Source of the DNA: Desulfoferula sp040751985
Lineage (GTDB): Bacteria > Desulfobacterota > Desulfarculia > Desulfarculales > Desulfarculaceae
NCBI GenBank assembly: GCA_040751985.1
Contig: JBFMFU010000092.1
Coordinates: 49,458 to 113,457, forward strand
Direction of reading: 5' to 3'
DNA length: 64,000 nucleotides
The position numbers were made by a program, and so were the translations under genes. The first letter of the stretch is position 1, and each line of letters starts with the position of its first letter. The notes beneath the pieces were generated by a model, which was not told the DNA's origin, ran no database searches, and saw nothing but the letters and a program-made list of their open reading frames with translations. Of the stretch, positions 7,328 through 17,018 are shown piece after piece.

Positions 7328-7987
7328 TTACCAGGCGCGGGCCCCCCGCCTGGTTCCGAATTCAAAGCCGATGGCCGTGCGGCTGAAGAAGAACAGCACC
7401 ACGTGGGCCAGCTTGGAGAAGGGGATGATCACCAGAAGCACCTCGCTGAGCAGTATGTGCAGGTTGAGCATCAGGTCGTAGGGGCCGTACTGCCGGAAGG
7501 CCAGCCAGCCGGTAACGAAGGGCGACAGGGCCAGTAGCAGCAGGAACCAGTCCCAGGCGCTGGTGAGGATGCGCACCTCGGCCCGCACCAGCCGCCGCAC
7601 GATGAAGAACACCCCGCAGCCGATCACCACCAGGGTCAGGATCTCGGCCAGGCCCTCGGGCAGGGTGGGCAGGCTCCAGCCGAAGGCCTCCTCGAAGAGC
7701 ATGTTGTGCGCCTGCAACAACAGGGGAACCCCTATCCAACAGAGGTGGAAGATGAACACCACCGCCGCGAAAAAGGGCTGGCTGCGGGTGGAGGCGCTGG
7801 CCCAGGGCACCAGCCAGTGGAAGATGGAGCGCAGGGCCCAGCCGGCCTCGCGGTGGTCCCAGAAGGGCTTGTCCTTCTCGCGGCTGATGGACAGCAGCAC
7901 GGTCAGGCGGATGATCAGGCCCAGGCCGAAGACGATGAAGGCTATCCAAAGGCCGGGCCCGCTCAGAAACTCATACAGCTTATCCAT
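7328..7987 (-). CDS. tmcC: Cytochrome b subunit of NarI type, TmcC-like
   Basis: A 219-residue integral membrane protein with about five predicted transmembrane helices (near residues 10-27, 52-72, 95-115, 130-150, 170-190 by hydrophobicity). It resembles the nitrate reductase gamma (NarI) family used as the heme b subunit in Tmc, Hmc and Dsr complexes. It should move electrons across the membrane between the periplasmic cytochrome TmcA and the cytoplasmic TmcB-like subunit. The ATG at 7987 has AGGTGA ten bases upstream and begins directly before the first helix. It is the first gene of the operon, about 100 bases downstream of a good promoter. In Desulfovibrio the described order is tmcABCD; here it is C-B-A and no tmcD is seen. 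Confidence 0.82.
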   Translation of the reverse strand: MDKLYEFLSGPGLWIAFIVFGLGLIIRLTVLLSISREKDKPFWDHREAGWALRSIFHWLVPWASASTRSQPFFAAVVFIFHLCWIGVPLLLQAHNMLFEEAFGWSLPTLPEGLAEILTLVVIGCGVFFIVRRLVRAEVRILTSAWDWFLLLLALSPFVTGWLAFRQYGPYDLMLNLHILLSEVLLVIIPFSKLAHVVLFFFSRTAIGFEFGTRRGARAW

Positions 7988-8097
7988 GGCGCAGCTATCA
8001 CCTCCCCCCACTGGGTTTGGCAGCGGTTGCTTCAGTTGAAAACCATGCTGACCACAGGGGCGCGGACAGCCGGCGTACTACTAATACGATCATAGCT

Positions 8098-8126
8098 ATG
8101 GTAAGGTTGGCCCGGCGGTCTGTCAA
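8098..8126 (-). promoter_or_regulatory. Sigma-70-type promoter of the tmc operon
   Basis: On the minus strand a perfect TTGACA (8126-8121) is followed after 17 bases by TACCAT (8103-8098). A transcript from here would have a leader of about 100 bases before the TmcC-like ATG at 7987. No second promoter was seen within the three-gene operon. Confidence 0.65.
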
Positions 8127-8326
8127 GCCCTATCTACTTATTTTACCTACATTTTCTGCGGATGATCCCCGGCGCGAAAAACCGCCGGAGATACCCTAGG
8201 TAAATCCTATAATATGTAGAATTTATGCGTTAATTTTTATTCCAGCCATTTCGCTTTATTGGAATATTTTATAATTTTTTCTCCCCCATCAGCCCCTGAC
8301 TAAATAGGTCTGGCCCCCCATCCGGG
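8127..8326. other. AT-rich intergenic region between tmc operon and sfsA
   Basis: Together with 7988-8126 this is the longest gene-free stretch outside the tRNA region (about 340 bases). The part 8190-8290 is strongly AT-rich in a GC-rich genome, with runs such as a T-rich segment near 8272-8280 and TATAAT on the plus strand at about 8208, but there is no plus-strand gene for that -10 to serve. I see no tRNA, no clear hairpin terminator for sfsA and no coding potential. Confidence 0.5.
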
Positions 8327-9058
8327 CTACCAGCCCCGCAGCAGGGGCAGGCGCCGCCATAGGCACACCCGCTGGGGCGAGACCGCGGCCGCTAGCACCA
8401 CCATGGCCACCCCGGCCGCCTTGGCCCGGCGCCACAGCTCGGCGTAGCAAGGGTCTATGTCCGAGGCGGGGGCGAAAGAGCCCGCGTCGCCGCGCTGCAC
8501 CAGGTAGGCCATGGCCGTGTCCGCGCCCTGGGCGGTGAGGGCCATGAGCGTCTCCAGGTGCTTGGCCCCCCGCGCGGTCACCGCGTCCGGGAAGCGGGCC
8601 ACCCCTTCCTGCACCAGGGTCACGTTCTTCACTTCCAGGTACAGGGGCCCGGCCGGCCGCTGCACCAGCAGGTCCAGGCGGGTGTGCGCCCCCACCGGCA
8701 CCTCCCGGCGCACCTGGGCCGCGCCGCGGAAGAGGCCCAGGGCCCGGCGCTGGGCGGCCAGGGCCACCAGCCGGTTGGGCAGCAGGGTATTGATGCCCAC
8801 CCAGCCGCCGTTGATGTGGATCATCTCCCAGGTGTAGGGGGTGCGCCGCGCCGGGTTGGCCGCCCGGCTGAGCATCACCGGCGCGCCCTCCTCCAGGCAG
8901 CCCAGCATGGAGCCGGAGTTGGGGCAGTGGGCCGTGACCCGCTGTCCGTCTTCCAGCTCCACCTCGGCCAGGAAGCGCTTGTAGCGCCGCCGCAGGCGGC
9001 CGGCCATGAGGGGCGCGGGGAAGTCCAAGCAGACCCCGGCCAGGCCGCGGCCGCTCAC
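8327..9058 (-). CDS. sfsA: SfsA family DNA-binding/nuclease-like protein
   Basis: A 243-residue protein matching SfsA over its length, with an N-terminal OB-like region (VTAHCPNSGSMLGC) and the core segment LDLLVQRPAGPLYLEVKNVTLV that carries the acidic D...E-V-K triad characteristic of the restriction-endonuclease-like fold. The following ARFPDAVTARGAKHLETL is also a family signature. SfsA was first named as a regulator of sugar fermentation in E. coli; its biochemical role is unsettled, and a nuclease-like function is suggested by the fold. The start is GTG at 9058, whose GTGA overlaps the stop of the upstream GH57 gene by four bases, so it is translationally coupled to two glucan-processing enzymes. 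Confidence 0.92.
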   Translation of the reverse strand: MSGRGLAGVCLDFPAPLMAGRLRRRYKRFLAEVELEDGQRVTAHCPNSGSMLGCLEEGAPVMLSRAANPARRTPYTWEMIHINGGWVGINTLLPNRLVALAAQRRALGLFRGAAQVRREVPVGAHTRLDLLVQRPAGPLYLEVKNVTLVQEGVARFPDAVTARGAKHLETLMALTAQGADTAMAYLVQRGDAGSFAPASDIDPCYAELWRRAKAAGVAMVVLAAAVSPQRVCLWRRLPLLRGW

Positions 9059-11169
9059 GCCAGCTCCAGGGCCAACTCCAGGCGGGTCTGGGCGACGCCG
9101 CCGGGCAGCGGCCAGACCAGGCTCAGGGAGCTGCCCTGATAGGTGCGCTCCAGGCCGGACTCGGAGTTGCTCACCGTCTCCACCGGGTAGTGCCAGACCG
9201 TAGCCGGCTGGCTGGGAAGGATGCGCAGGGAAAATCCGCCGGGCTGGTTGACCAGACGCAGCTCCCTGGCCCCTTCCACGGCGAAGACGTGGCCCAGCTC
9301 ATAGGCCCGGCCGCCTGCCTCCAGGCGCTTGCCCGGATCGTCGGCGGCCAGCAGGGTCAGGTTCAGCTCCACGGCCAGGCGGCAGGCCGGAGTGTCCGGC
9401 CGGGTGGTGGCCAGGACGTAGGCGCAGGACAGCCGGCCGCCGGCCTGCAGGCGGAAGTCCTTGTCCACGCTCAGGGGGAAGGGCCCGCCCGGCGCGAAGA
9501 TGAAGCTCTGCCGGCGCAGGCTGCACCAGACCTCGCCGCCCTCGGCGCCGTGGTCGCGGACCGTGAAGGGGCTGGTGATCAGGTCGCCCCACTCGCCGTA
9601 GTCCGGGGCCTGGAACTTGTGCAGGTCCGCGCCCGGCGCCAGCAGGTGGTCCTGGAAGCAGGCCCGCTGATACCAGTCGTAGACCAGCAGCCGGTCCAGG
9701 TGCTCCTCCTTGAAGGCCACGATCTCATGGATGGAGGCCACCTTTTCCTGGCCCGCGGCTGGCGCGGACGTAGCCGCGGGTTTGGGCGGTTCCTCCAGCA
9801 GGCGGTGGTAGGCCTCCCGCCGCCGGGTGAGGGTGTCGGCCAGGTTGCAGCGCGCCGCCCGCAGGTTCAAGACGCTCAGGGAGCCGCCGTAGCCTGGGTG
9901 CAGCACCGTGTCCATCTCCGGCGCGGCCAGCACCGCCTCCTCCCAGCCGTCCCGGTCCAGGTCCGTGAGCGTGCAGCTGGCCCAGGGCCCGGTCCCCAGC
10001 ACCGCCTGGTCGGCCAGGGCCTCGGCCGCGATGAGGTTGCTGTGCACCGCCTGCCTGAGATGGCCCAGGTACAGGCCGCCGAACAGGCCGTGCCAGTAGG
10101 CGCAGTTGCACTGGGCGGCCAGCAGGTGGTCCCGGGCCTGGCCCTCCAGGCCGCGCTGGGCCAGTTTGTCGCTCACCCAGAGCATGCGCTTGTGCATGAG
10201 GTTGGACTCCCGGTACTTGACCAGGAAGTTGTCCCACATGCCCCCGCGCAGAAAGCGCCGCACCTGCTCGTAGCGCCCCTCCTCCTCCAGCTCGTGGATC
10301 AGCTCCTCCAGGGCCTGGCTGGCCTCGGCGGGCAGGGCCCAGGTGAGCATCTCCTCGTAGGAGGCGGTGGGCGGATACACCCGGCCCGCGGGCGGGTGCT
10401 CGGCCATGAAGCTGCCGGGCAGGCCGGTGGCCAGCCAGGCCTGCTCGGCCAGCAGGGCCTCGAAGAACCTGAGCAGCCAGCCCTGACCGAACACCCACTC
10501 CCAGGTCTGGGGCCAGAGCCCGAACTTCTCCATGTCGTCGCCGTAGGTGGCGCAGGTGGGGCCGTACTGGTCGAAGGCCTGGCGCAAAAAGGCGACGGTC
10601 TCCTCCGGCTCCCGGAAGGGGATGGTGTAGCGCAGGTCCTTGTGGGTGGGGAACAGGGCCAGGGCGTGGCCTTCGCGCTCGGTCAGGTGATAGCCGAACA
10701 TGTCCCTGGGCTGCAGGCCGGCGTAGTAGAGGTGGGTGTCGTCCACGATGGTGTAGCGCAGGCCGGCCGGGGCCAGCTTGGCCGGCAGGGCCGGCTCCCA
10801 GATGCGCTCGGCCAGCCAGAAGCCGCTGGGCCGCTGGCCGAACAGGCGCTCCGTGGCCTGGGTCTGCATCTGCACCTGGGCCAGGGCGTCCCGGGCCGGC
10901 ACCGAGGCCAGCAGGGGCTCGTAGTAACCGCCGCCCAGCATCTCCACCTGGCCCCGCTGGCACAGGGAGGCGATGAGCTCCCGCAGCTCCGGCTCCCGCT
11001 TCTGCATCCACTGCAGCAGCGGGCCGGAGAAGTGCAGGCCGCAGCGAATCTCCGGGTAGGCGGCCAGGGCCTGCACCACCGGCCGGTAGCACTCGGCCAT
11101 GGCCTGGGCGAACACGCGGTCGAAGTTGCCCACCGGCTGGTGGGCGTGCAGGACCAACAGCAGGGTCAT
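9055..11169 (-). CDS. GH57 glycoside hydrolase, 4-alpha-glucanotransferase/amylase type
   Basis: A protein of about 704 residues with the glycoside hydrolase 57 catalytic barrel at its N terminus. The opening LLLVLHAHQPVGNF carries the conserved His-x-His-Q-P motif. FWLAERIWEP holds the nucleophilic glutamate (Glu121, equivalent to the family's catalytic Glu), and TYGDDMEKFG holds the catalytic aspartate (211/212). The C-terminal half is beta-rich and matches the accessory domains (DUF1925/DUF1926 type) of 4-alpha-glucanotransferases. The enzyme should act on storage glucan such as glycogen in the cytoplasm, as no signal peptide is seen. The ATG at 11169 was chosen; a TTG at 11190 in frame, nearer an AAAGG, is possible. 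It lies 34 bases after the second GH57 gene and overlaps sfsA. Confidence 0.88.
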   Translation of the reverse strand: MTLLLVLHAHQPVGNFDRVFAQAMAECYRPVVQALAAYPEIRCGLHFSGPLLQWMQKREPELRELIASLCQRGQVEMLGGGYYEPLLASVPARDALAQVQMQTQATERLFGQRPSGFWLAERIWEPALPAKLAPAGLRYTIVDDTHLYYAGLQPRDMFGYHLTEREGHALALFPTHKDLRYTIPFREPEETVAFLRQAFDQYGPTCATYGDDMEKFGLWPQTWEWVFGQGWLLRFFEALLAEQAWLATGLPGSFMAEHPPAGRVYPPTASYEEMLTWALPAEASQALEELIHELEEEGRYEQVRRFLRGGMWDNFLVKYRESNLMHKRMLWVSDKLAQRGLEGQARDHLLAAQCNCAYWHGLFGGLYLGHLRQAVHSNLIAAEALADQAVLGTGPWASCTLTDLDRDGWEEAVLAAPEMDTVLHPGYGGSLSVLNLRAARCNLADTLTRRREAYHRLLEEPPKPAATSAPAAGQEKVASIHEIVAFKEEHLDRLLVYDWYQRACFQDHLLAPGADLHKFQAPDYGEWGDLITSPFTVRDHGAEGGEVWCSLRRQSFIFAPGGPFPLSVDKDFRLQAGGRLSCAYVLATTRPDTPACRLAVELNLTLLAADDPGKRLEAGGRAYELGHVFAVEGARELRLVNQPGGFSLRILPSQPATVWHYPVETVSNSESGLERTYQGSSLSLVWPLPGGVAQTRLELALELA

Positions 11170-11203
11170 GCGCGCGGAGGGCTCGGGCAAGGGGGCCGCC
11201 TTT

Positions 11204-13591
11204 CTACACCGCGAAGCTCAGGCGCCGGCCCAGTTCGGCCAGGCCGGGGTCCAGGGCCTCGTTCTTGCGCCGCTGCAGCAGCCGGTAGTAGAGGTTCTGG
11301 GCCGCCCACAGGTTGGGTTCGGCCTCCAGGGCCGCGGCCAGGTCCAGGATGTTCAAGGCCTGGCTCAGCCAGGCTCCGTCGCCGGGTTTGGCGGCCAGGC
11401 CCTCCAGGGCCTGCTTGAGCGCCTCCTCCAGGGAACGCAGTAGGCGGGGCCCCACCAGGTGCACCTCCAGGGCGCGGGCCGTGCGCACCAGCTCGCCCAG
11501 GCGCTCGGGTCCGGGCCCTTCCAGGCCGGCGGCCAGGCCCTGCATCAGCTCTCCGGCCAGCACCGCCCGGGCCAGGGCCTCGAACACCGTGGGCAGGGGC
11601 ACGCTGATCTTCTTAAGGAACAGCATGCTCTCGCGGTGGGTCTCGAAGAGGTTGCGCGCCCGGTCCCACTCCCGCACCAGGGTGCGCTCCAGCACGGCCA
11701 GGGCCAGGCTGCGCCGCCCCTCCAGGAACAGGTCGCCCAGGGTGTACTCCTTGCCGCCCAGCCGCTTTTGCAGCAGGTCCTTGATGGCCCCCAAATCCAG
11801 CAGCCGCAGCAGCGGCTCCAGGGGCCCCTCCAGGGACTCGGGGTCCCAGTCGGCCGGCTGCGGCCCCACCCAGGCCCTAAACTCGTGGCCGCCGGGGTGC
11901 AGGGCCGCATAGACCAGGCGCCAGGGGTCGCCCAGGCGGCGGTGGGTCACGGTCAAGGAGCCCCAGGACAGGTCCAGGCCCAGGCCCGAGCGGTGGTGGT
12001 GGCCGCTGCCTTCCAGGCTGTAAATGAACAGCCGGTTGGGCGGCGGCTCCTCGCCCAGCACCCCGCTGATGGCCGCGTGGGCCGCCACCCGCCGCGGCCC
12101 CACCTTGGCCGGGTCCACCCGCCGCCGCCAGATGTCCTCGCCGCTGCCCTCGGCCGGCTGGTTGCTCTGGGCCTGGGCCAGCACCGCCACCAGGTCCTCC
12201 TCCCAGCCCTCGCCGTCCAGCTCGCTGGCCAGCTGCAGGGCCCGAGCCGCGCAGCGCAGGTTTTGCACCGCCTCCAGCCCGGCGATGTCGTCGAAGAACC
12301 AGCCGCAGGAGGTGAACATGCTCTGGCCCCAGCGCTGGCACTCCAGTAGCTTCAGGGCCTGCACCTGCTCGGCGGGGTTCAGTTCCTTGGCCTGGTGCTG
12401 GGCCAGGAACTCCCGCCGCCGGCCGGAGGACTCGTCCAGGATCAGGGCCAGGTACTGGTCGCGGGCCGCCCAGGGGTCTTTGAGCAGCTCGGCGCCGCGG
12501 CTTTCGAACAACTTGGTCAGGCGGTCGCGCAGGCGGTCCAGGCCCTGGCGCAAAGGCCGGCGCCAGGCCTGCTGCCAGCCCCGTTGGGGCTCCACGGCGC
12601 AGCCGCAGTTGGCCCGCCAGCGCTCCACCCCGTGCACGCAGGACCAGGAGGAGTTCTCCACGATCTGCGCCTCCCACTGCGGCGGATTGGCGGCCAGGAA
12701 GGAGGCGTAGTTGGTCAGCTCCACGCTGGGGTCCTGCTCCAGCTGCTCCAGGGCGTAGGCCAGGGCCATCTCGCCGTAGTGGTGGTGGTGGCCGTAGGAC
12801 TCGCCGTCGGTGGCCAGGGAGAGCAGGCTGGCCCCGTTCTCGGCCGGCGGCAGGCTCTCCTTGATGCGCCGGGCGAACTGGGCCCCGTCGCCCAGCAGGT
12901 TCTCGAAGGCCACCCCCTGGGCCAGGCCGCGGTGGTAGAAGAACACCGCGATGCGCCCGCCGCCGGGCAGGGGCACGTTGTAGGGCTTGGTTACGTCGAT
13001 CTCGCCGGGGGTGATCCGCTGCCAGGGGGCATCCGGACCGGGCCGCACCGCCTGGGCCTGGCGGGGGGCCAGGACGGTGAACTTGACCCCTTCGGCGGCC
13101 ATCAACTCCAGGGTCTCGCTGTCCACCGCGGTCTCGGCCAGCCACATGCCTTGGGCCGGCCGGCCGAAGCGGTGGGCGAAGTCCATCAGACCCCAGCGGA
13201 TCTGGGTGAGTTTGTCGCGGCGGTTGGCCAGGGGCATGATCAGGTGGTTGTACACCTGGGCCAGGGCGTTGCCCTGGCCCCAGCGGGCGGCGCTGAGCCG
13301 GTCGGCCTGCACCAGGGCCTGCATCACCTCCGGCGAGGCCCCGGCCAGCCAATAGAGCAGGGTGGGCCCGAAGTCGAAGGATATCTTCTCGTAATTACTT
13401 ACGATGCGCTCGATGGTGCCCTTGTGGCCCAGGCGGCGGGCGGCGGCGTTGGGCGCGTAGCACTCGGCGGTGATGCGCTGGTTCCAGTCGTGGTAGGGCG
13501 CGGCCGAGTCCTGCACCTCCACCACCTCCAGCCAGGGGTTCTCCCGGGGCGGCTGGTAGAAGTGCCCATGGATGCAGACGTAGCGGCTCAT
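11204..13591 (-). CDS. GH57 family protein with DUF3536 domain
   Basis: A 795-residue second glycoside hydrolase 57 protein, unlike the neighbouring 4-alpha-glucanotransferase type. It opens with YVCIHGHFYQPPRENPWLE, the conserved histidine motif of the subfamily, and has WLAETAVDSETL, where the glutamate corresponds to the nucleophile, and ATDGESYGHHHHYGE, the probable acid motif. The remainder, about residues 300-795, matches the DUF3536 architecture, a long largely helical region of unknown role. Such proteins accompany glycogen-processing enzymes in many deltaproteobacteria and cyanobacteria, but their substrate is unproven. The ATG at 13591 follows GGGGAG closely; the frame is open upstream but without homology. 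It is the first gene of a three-gene minus-strand operon ending with sfsA. Confidence 0.87.
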   Translation of the reverse strand: MSRYVCIHGHFYQPPRENPWLEVVEVQDSAAPYHDWNQRITAECYAPNAAARRLGHKGTIERIVSNYEKISFDFGPTLLYWLAGASPEVMQALVQADRLSAARWGQGNALAQVYNHLIMPLANRRDKLTQIRWGLMDFAHRFGRPAQGMWLAETAVDSETLELMAAEGVKFTVLAPRQAQAVRPGPDAPWQRITPGEIDVTKPYNVPLPGGGRIAVFFYHRGLAQGVAFENLLGDGAQFARRIKESLPPAENGASLLSLATDGESYGHHHHYGEMALAYALEQLEQDPSVELTNYASFLAANPPQWEAQIVENSSWSCVHGVERWRANCGCAVEPQRGWQQAWRRPLRQGLDRLRDRLTKLFESRGAELLKDPWAARDQYLALILDESSGRRREFLAQHQAKELNPAEQVQALKLLECQRWGQSMFTSCGWFFDDIAGLEAVQNLRCAARALQLASELDGEGWEEDLVAVLAQAQSNQPAEGSGEDIWRRRVDPAKVGPRRVAAHAAISGVLGEEPPPNRLFIYSLEGSGHHHRSGLGLDLSWGSLTVTHRRLGDPWRLVYAALHPGGHEFRAWVGPQPADWDPESLEGPLEPLLRLLDLGAIKDLLQKRLGGKEYTLGDLFLEGRRSLALAVLERTLVREWDRARNLFETHRESMLFLKKISVPLPTVFEALARAVLAGELMQGLAAGLEGPGPERLGELVRTARALEVHLVGPRLLRSLEEALKQALEGLAAKPGDGAWLSQALNILDLAAALEAEPNLWAAQNLYYRLLQRRKNEALDPGLAELGRRLSFAV

Positions 13592-13713
13592 TTTCTCCCC
13601 TTGGGCGGCGCCTCCCCCCGGCCCGGACGCGCGGCCTTCTGTATAATATCCTAAACCAGGCAAGGCGGCATATGGCGGCCGGGACCCGCCTGCCCAGATA
13701 GGGGAGCGCAATA

Positions 13714-15138
13714 TTGCTCAGCTACCACCTGCAGACGGTTTATGAGCGCGGCGGCCTGGGCGGCCGCGAACTGAACTGGGAAAACCAGCCCCGGCGCTTC
13801 AAGGTCTACCCCGACCTGACCCCGCTCATCCTGCCCCAGCCCGACCTGAGCCAGGCGCCCTTCTGGCCCCTGGTGCTCTCCTGGTCGCCGCGGCCCTGGC
13901 CCCAGGCCCCGGCCCTGGACCGGGCCGGGCTGGCCGCCCTGCTCTGGCTGAGCGCCGGGCTCACGGCCCAGGCCGGCCAGGGGCTGCACCTGCGGGCCCC
14001 AGCCAGCGCCGGCGCCCTGTACCCGGCCGAGCTGTACCTGTGCAGCCAGGGGCAGGGCTGCCTGGACGACGGCCTATGGCACTTCGCGCCCCTGGACCTG
14101 GGCCTCTATCCCCTGCGCTCCGGCCCCCTGGCCGGGCCCCTGGCCGCGGCCCTGGGCGGGGTCTCGCGCGGCCTGGGCATGGTCATCAGCAGCCTGTTCT
14201 GGCGCAGCCAGTGGAAGTACGGCGCCCGCGCCTGGCGCTACTGCCTGCTGGATGCCGGCCACATGCTGGCCAACCTGGAGCTGGCCTGCGCCGCCGCCGG
14301 CCTGCAGCCGCGCCTGTACCTGGAGTTCGCCGACCAGGACCTGGCCCGGCTGCTGGGCCTGGACCTCGACCGCGAGGCCCCCCTGGCCGGGATGCTGGCC
14401 GGACCCGCGGCGGCGGCCGAGCCCGCGGCCCTGCCGGCCTGGCAGCCGCCCCGGACTGAGCCGCTGAGCCGGCACGAAACCACCGACCCGGCCATCCTGG
14501 CCGCCTGCCGGGCCGGGGACCTGCCGGCCTCGCGACCCGAACCGGACTGGCCCGCCCACCCGGTCCCGGCCGAGGCCCGCCTGCTCTCGCCCCGGCCCCC
14601 ACAGGAAGACCCCGGCCTGGCCCTGATGGTCCTGAAGCGCCGCTCCCAGCGCAACTTCCTGCTCCGGGACCTGGAGCCGGGCCAGGTGGCCCTGCTCTTG
14701 GCCGCGGCCCTGCCCGCCGAGGGGCCCTGCCAGGCCCGAGTGCTGTTGGGGCCGGGCCCGGAGCTGCCCGCCGGCCTGTACCAGTACCAACCCCGCCGGC
14801 GGGCCCTGGCCTCGCTGGAGCCCGCAGACCGGCGCTCCCAGTTGGGCGCGGCCTGCCTGGACCAGCTCTGGGTGGGCTCGGCCTCCCTGAGCCTGGTGCT
14901 CTGGGCCGACTTGGCCAGCCTGGAGGCCGCGGCCGGCCCCCGCGCCTACCGCCAGGCCCTGCTGGCCGCCGGCCGTGCGGGCCAGCGCCTGTACCTGGCG
15001 GCCCGGGCCCTGGGCCTGGGCTGCTGCGGGGTGGGCGCCTTCTACGACCAGGAGGTGGCTGCCGTGGCCAGCCTGCCCCCCCAGGGCCAGCCCCTGTACG
15101 TGGTCTCCTGCGGCCCCACCCGGACTGCCCTGCGCTGA
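13714..15138 (+). CDS. SagB/ThcOx-type nitroreductase-fold protein with two domains
   Basis: A 474-residue protein made of two nitroreductase-fold halves, about residues 60-230 and 290-470. The first half has the SagB-like LHLRAPASAGALYPAELYL and the second a parallel segment, RRSQRNFLL near 308 and ALGLGCCGVGAFYD near 430. SagB-type FMN enzymes oxidise azolines to azoles in ribosomally made peptides, but stand-alone members of unknown function are common in anaerobes. No YcaO-domain partner or precursor peptide lies in the window, so a peptide-modification role is not supported. The start is TTG at 13714, preceded by AGGGGAG at about eight bases; no ATG is available before the conserved region. 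Very rich in leucine, alanine and proline. Confidence 0.78.
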   Translation: MLSYHLQTVYERGGLGGRELNWENQPRRFKVYPDLTPLILPQPDLSQAPFWPLVLSWSPRPWPQAPALDRAGLAALLWLSAGLTAQAGQGLHLRAPASAGALYPAELYLCSQGQGCLDDGLWHFAPLDLGLYPLRSGPLAGPLAAALGGVSRGLGMVISSLFWRSQWKYGARAWRYCLLDAGHMLANLELACAAAGLQPRLYLEFADQDLARLLGLDLDREAPLAGMLAGPAAAAEPAALPAWQPPRTEPLSRHETTDPAILAACRAGDLPASRPEPDWPAHPVPAEARLLSPRPPQEDPGLALMVLKRRSQRNFLLRDLEPGQVALLLAAALPAEGPCQARVLLGPGPELPAGLYQYQPRRRALASLEPADRRSQLGAACLDQLWVGSASLSLVLWADLASLEAAAGPRAYRQALLAAGRAGQRLYLAARALGLGCCGVGAFYDQEVAAVASLPPQGQPLYVVSCGPTRTALR

Positions 15139-15162
15139 GGCCGGTCTGAGCCGGCCTTGTTC
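15139..15162 (+). terminator. Possible terminator after the SagB-type gene
   Basis: A perfect 6-bp stem (GGCCGG / CCGGCC, 15139-15144 and 15151-15156) with a 6-base loop starts right after the stop codon and is followed by TTGTT. The stem is short and the T-run poor, so termination may be partial. Confidence 0.35.
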
Positions 15163-15177
15163 ATCGGGAAACAGGCC

Positions 15178-15206
15178 TTTACACCCAACTGCCGCAGTGG
15201 TAGAAA
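15178..15206 (+). promoter_or_regulatory. Putative promoter for the Gld-like ABC exporter operon
   Basis: TTTACA at 15178-15183 and TAGAAA at 15201-15206 are spaced by 17 bases, about 85 bases before the ATG at 15292. It lies just past the weak hairpin that ends the preceding gene. Confidence 0.5.
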
Positions 15207-15291
15207 ATATGATTTGCCGGAGCAGGGAGGGGCTCGGCCCGCCGTCCGGCGCCCGTTTTTGTCTCACCCTCACACCCCGGGGGTTGCGCCT

Positions 15292-16250
<959 letters not shown>

Positions 16251-16254
<4 letters not shown>

Positions 16255-17018
16255 AGGCGCTCAAAACCATCTACCTGCGCGAGTTGACCGCCTACTTCCA
16301 CTCGCCCATCGCCTACGTGCTGCTGGTGGGCTTCCTGGCCCTGACCGGCTACTTCTTCTACTCCAGCCTGGCCTTCTACGTCCTGGCCAGCCTGCAGATG
16401 ATGCAGAACCCCATGATGATGCAGATGACCCTGCAGGACCATCTGCTGGCGCCGCTACTGATGAACACCACCGTGGTGCTGATGCTCATCACCCCCCTGT
16501 TGACCATGCGCCTGCTGGCCGACGAGAAGCGCACCGGCACCCTGGAGCTCTTGCTCTCCTACCCCCTGGGCGACACCAGCGTGGTGCTGGGCAAGTTCCT
16601 GGCCGCCTGGACCTTCTTCGCCCTGATGGTGGCCGCCTCCTGGGTGCACATCCTGCTGCTGGCCACCATGGCCAAGCTGGCCTGGGTGCCCCTGGCCGTG
16701 GGCTACCTGGGGCTGTTGCTCATGGGCGGGGCCTTCGTCTCCCTGGGCCTGTGGGCCAGCGCCCTGACCGAAAACCAGATCGTGGCCGCGGTGGCCGGCT
16801 TCGTGGCCCTCTTGCTGGCCTGGGCCATGGGCTGGTCGGCCAGCGTGGCCGGGCCTTCGGTGGGCCCCCTGCTGAACAAGCTCAGTCTGGGCACCCACTT
16901 CGAGAACTTCCCCAAGGGCCTGATCGACACGGCCGATCTGGCCTACTTTGTCCTGTTCATAGGCTTTTTCCTGTTCTTGAGCATCCGGACCTTGGAGGCC
17001 AAGCGGTGGAAGGCGTAA
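16251..17018 (+). CDS. ABC-2 type permease, GldF-like
   Basis: A 255-residue integral membrane protein with six predicted helices. It starts KTIYLRELTAYFHSPIAYVL, typical of permeases in GldA/GldF exporters, and has the ABC-2 signature region LADEKRTGTLELLLSYPL between helices 2 and 3, which contacts the ATPase. A methionine-rich loop (MMQNPMMMQM) lies after the first helix. Its ATG overlaps the stop of the ATPase gene, and its own end overlaps the GTG of the next gene, so the subunits are translationally coupled. Confidence 0.88.

Noticed and set aside
8203..8215. TATAAT on the plus strand in the tmc-sfsA gap
   Set aside because: No plus-strand gene or RNA follows it; both flanking genes are on the minus strand.
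9190..11418. Long open frame (over 700 codons) antisense to the GH57 genes
   Set aside because: Composition is rich in G, Q, A, L, H and V with no domain, as expected for the reverse frame of a GC-rich gene; the GH57 proteins on the other strand are clear.
13642..13647. Perfect TATAAT upstream of the SagB-type gene
   Set aside because: No -35-like sequence stands 15-19 bases before it and there is no extended -10, so I did not list it as a promoter.
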